From an uncultured Prevotella sp. (GTDB lineage Bacteria > Bacteroidota > Bacteroidia > Bacteroidales > Bacteroidaceae), in NCBI GenBank assembly GCA_900315525.1, contig OMZO01000004.1, positions 1-64,000 on the forward strand: DNA of 64,000 nucleotides, read 5' to 3'. A program made the position numbers and the translations under genes. Below the pieces are notes generated by a model, which saw only the letters and a list, made by a program, of their open reading frames with translations, made no database searches and was not told where the DNA came from. Positions 61,872-64,000 of this stretch are shown one piece after another (position 1 is the first letter of the stretch; the number at the start of each line of letters is the position of its first letter).

Positions 61872-63560
61872 CTAACTCATTGCGTCATACTCTCCCTTCA
61901 GCCAATCCATCCGGGTACTAATCCATTTCTCCATCGACATGACAGTTCCCTGATAGAGTTCCCAGCACTTGTCGCCAGAGTTCCTCGTCGAAGTAAATGT
62001 CTCCCATTTATTATTATCTTCCTGAATGGCATATTTCAAGTATGCCGCATTAGCACTGATGCCGTTAATAATATCTTTCTTATGCGTATAAAAAAAATTG
62101 TAACGCTCCTTCACCTTCGAAACGAAAGCTGGATCCTGAAACAACCTTGCAAACCATCTACCATTCTTCACAACAAAGCCATTAGCACTGGAATTGGTAT
62201 TAAACGCACGCTCGAATCCCCACAATGGTCCCATCTTCAATTTTCCACCATGTGTCAGATTCATGATACAATCAGCCTTAAATGAACCATTATCATTCTT
62301 GGCAATCTCATTAATGATATACCAATCCACGAAGGAATCCATGTCCATATACTTCTGCCAACCTGAAGAGGCGTTGGCAAAATCTGAAGAGAACAATGCA
62401 TTCTCCGCAGACAACAAATAATTGGTTATATATGAGACCCCTTCAAACGTCTTCGACGAATTAGGGCCGATAATCGTCACTGGTTTATCGAGGTAGCTCG
62501 TATTAAAAGAAACGCCGGCAATATTAGTTCCGACCCCAAGCAAATAACCTTTACTTCCCACATTGACCCGGCCCTCCGATACTTCCAAAGCCTCTCCAAT
62601 CAGATAAGTGCCGTAATATCTGCCATTTAGCATAAAATTCACATGATGAAATCGTGGCGTATATTCCAAGGCACTCATCTCACCCAATTCAAAGGCAGTC
62701 ATCGTGTGAAGCATCGTACGATCACCCTTGTTTGTATAGAGATTCCACTCCTTGCCTAGAGGCGCATCAAGCAACGAACTCTCCGTGTTCAACGTTAAGG
62801 TGTATTCGTTCTTACCCCATTGCGGAGTGTCGTGGATACGCGACATATACCAAGAGTCGCTTAGTGCCATAAAGTTCACGTTCAATTGCGACAAATAACC
62901 GTTTTCGCTCGTCGATGTTCCACCGGCCACTTTAAGTCGGCCCCTATAATTGGTGTTAGCCAATGTTACGTCCTCATGATTGGAAGTCTCCAACCACACA
63001 GTAGGCAGACCCGTATAGGCACCGACATATACAGTGTAATCTTTCACAATATAGGGCGTAATGACGCTCAACACAACTGGTTTACTAAAGTCGAATGCCG
63101 TTACCCCACTTTCAGCCTCCAGACCGTTGATTGTCACAACTGACCCTTGGAAGGTGAAACGCGGAATAAGCACCTTGCTTGTGGTCACATTCGGAATTCT
63201 ACACTCCACTACAGAGTCGCCGATAATGGTGCCCCTCACGTTTTCAATCAACTGCAGGGGATTATCAGCAGCCACAAACTCTAGAGTCAACAACTTGGCA
63301 ATAGAGTTCAGACTATCCTCAAACTCAGTAAGTCTTTTCCTGATCTTTTCGTTTTCCTCTTGACGTTTTTTAGCCTCTTCTGCCAGCTGGTTGCTCTCCT
63401 GCTGGAGCTTATTTTTTTCCTCTTCAAGTTTCTTTTGCTGATTATCAAGGTTCTTACCCTGTTCCTCTACCTCTTTGATACGATTTTCAATATCAGTAAG
63501 ATCCGTGCTACAGGCTGAAATACCGATTAAAACGGCAAAAACAAAAAAAAGCTTTTTCAT
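61872..63560 (-). CDS. CotH-family lipoprotein, probable pseudokinase
   Basis: A 562-residue lipoprotein (start at 63560, Cys17; the longer frame lies in the promoter). A coiled coil of about 60 residues (EEQGKNLDNQQKKLEEEKNK) precedes a domain clearly homologous to its neighbour. Shared segments include MDMDSFVDWYIINEIAKN, LKMGPLW and GTYLIGEALEV. The kinase signatures are lost: GRGNSSW is absent, PYRLKF is EYTLTL, EKIK is EALE and WDFD is WGFE (447-450). It is therefore likely catalytically dead, perhaps a partner or scaffold for the active paralogue. Confidence 0.78.
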   Translation of the reverse strand: MKKLFFVFAVLIGISACSTDLTDIENRIKEVEEQGKNLDNQQKKLEEEKNKLQQESNQLAEEAKKRQEENEKIRKRLTEFEDSLNSIAKLLTLEFVAADNPLQLIENVRGTIIGDSVVECRIPNVTTSKVLIPRFTFQGSVVTINGLEAESGVTAFDFSKPVVLSVITPYIVKDYTVYVGAYTGLPTVWLETSNHEDVTLANTNYRGRLKVAGGTSTSENGYLSQLNVNFMALSDSWYMSRIHDTPQWGKNEYTLTLNTESSLLDAPLGKEWNLYTNKGDRTMLHTMTAFELGEMSALEYTPRFHHVNFMLNGRYYGTYLIGEALEVSEGRVNVGSKGYLLGVGTNIAGVSFNTSYLDKPVTIIGPNSSKTFEGVSYITNYLLSAENALFSSDFANASSGWQKYMDMDSFVDWYIINEIAKNDNGSFKADCIMNLTHGGKLKMGPLWGFERAFNTNSSANGFVVKNGRWFARLFQDPAFVSKVKERYNFFYTHKKDIINGISANAAYLKYAIQEDNNKWETFTSTRNSGDKCWELYQGTVMSMEKWISTRMDWLKGEYDAMS

Positions 63561-63596
63561 CTTGCTCAAAATAATAATTACTGAATAACAATGCTG

Positions 63597-63628
63597 CAAA
63601 GGTAGTTCTTTTTTTATTCTTTAACGAA
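63597..63628 (-). promoter_or_regulatory. Promoter of the CotH gene pair
   Basis: On the minus strand TACCTTTG at 63597-63604, with TTCG (63625-63628) 20 bp upstream in place of TTTG. It excludes the earlier ATG at 63599. Confidence 0.6.
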
Positions 63629-63696
63629 TATTTCACTATAAATTTCTCTAAAGTCATTCATTTTACGATAAATAAGTCGTTAACATGCATAAAAAA

Positions 63697-63717
63697 GGTA
63701 GCCATTTAGTGGCTACC
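63697..63717 (-). terminator. ackA terminator
   Basis: GGTAGCCA (63697-63704) and TGGCTACC (63710-63717) form a perfect 8-bp stem with a 5-nt loop, followed on the minus strand by six T. It lies 24 bp past the acetate kinase stop codon. Confidence 0.85.
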
Positions 63718-63741
63718 CTTAAATAACAGAGACTAAATATC

Positions 63742-64000
63742 TTATAACAAGTTCATCGTATCTGTTGCAATCATCAACTCCTCGTCGGTAGGGATGACAA
63801 CAACCTTTACCTTAGAATCATCTGCAGAAATGACGGCTTCCTCGCCACGGATATTGTTCTTCTGATCGTCGAACTTAACACCCAAGAATTCCAAGCCTTT
63901 GCAGACCTCTGAGCGCATACCTATCTGATTCTCACCAACACCAGCGGTGAAGACGATCACGTCAACTCCTCCCATGGCTGCAGCGTAGGCACCAATATAC
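63742..64000 (-). CDS. ackA: Acetate kinase, C-terminal part (runs off right edge)
   Basis: The last 86 residues of acetate kinase; the N-terminal part is outside the window. The frame enters from the right edge with [20 protein letters not shown], then [21 protein letters not shown], and ends [18 protein letters not shown]. These are the typical C-terminal ASKHA-fold segments. Acetate kinase makes ATP and acetate from acetyl phosphate, the main acetate route in fermenting Bacteroidales. A pta gene usually lies upstream, but that cannot be seen here. Confidence 0.9.
   Translation of the reverse strand, partial: YIGAYAAAMGGVDVIVFTAGVGENQIGMRSEVCKGLEFLGVKFDDQKNNIRGEEAVISADDSKVKVVVIPTDEELMIATDTMNLL

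Overview
The window reads as chromosomal DNA of a Bacteroidales bacterium, most likely Prevotellaceae (Prevotella / Xylanibacter-like). Three things point there. Promoters repeatedly show the Bacteroidota pair TTTG ... TAnnTTTG with 19-21 bp between boxes. There is a SusC/SusD glycan-uptake locus, and there are many lipoproteins with Bacteroidota-type surface signals. The arginine genes include the Bacteroides-type succinylornithine transcarbamylase. No tRNA, CRISPR array, integrase, transposase or reverse transcriptase was found.

Layout. 1-82: apparent leader and promoter of an rRNA operon reading out of the left edge. 310-4327: a lipoprotein, then argR, a GNAT acyltransferase, argG and argC. 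4333-14896: an accessory block inside the arginine cluster. It holds a membrane-spanning kelch/AraC regulator, a small membrane protein, and two cassettes of secreted or lipid-anchored proteins. Three promoters in this block share an AraC-like operator with fixed geometry, so regulator and targets look like one local regulon. 14897-15798: a repeat-rich intergenic island. 15799-23036: argD, proC, an XRE-cupin regulator, an acyl-CoA synthetase, proB, proA and argF', which complete an arginine/proline block. 23054-26552: two histidine-phosphatase genes, one fused to a DUF3089 hydrolase. 26662-37267: threonine aldolase, then three paralogous pairs of a DUF6057 membrane protein with a beta-propeller lipoprotein carrying a CxNCH haem-c motif, plus one DUF4369 lipoprotein.

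37336-49802 (minus strand): a polysaccharide utilisation locus with SusC, SusD, a surface lipoprotein and two GH2 enzymes, interrupted by a second intergenic island related to the first. 50210-54850 (minus): an operon of a PASTA protein, RluD-type pseudouridine synthase, Ddl, an acyltransferase and a NigD-like lipoprotein. 54990-60111: rpmH, efp, a glycosyltransferase, radC, a candidate small RNA, a SufT-like protein, LpxH and a PfkB sugar kinase. 60144-63560 (minus): two CotH-kinase-family lipoproteins, the upstream one apparently a pseudokinase. 63742-64000: the C-terminal end of acetate kinase, running out of the right edge.

The best candidates for something undescribed are the kelch/AraC regulon with its three matched operators, the triplicated DUF6057 / CxNCH propeller pairs, and the two intergenic islands that share a 12-nt loop on stems that differ by compensatory changes.
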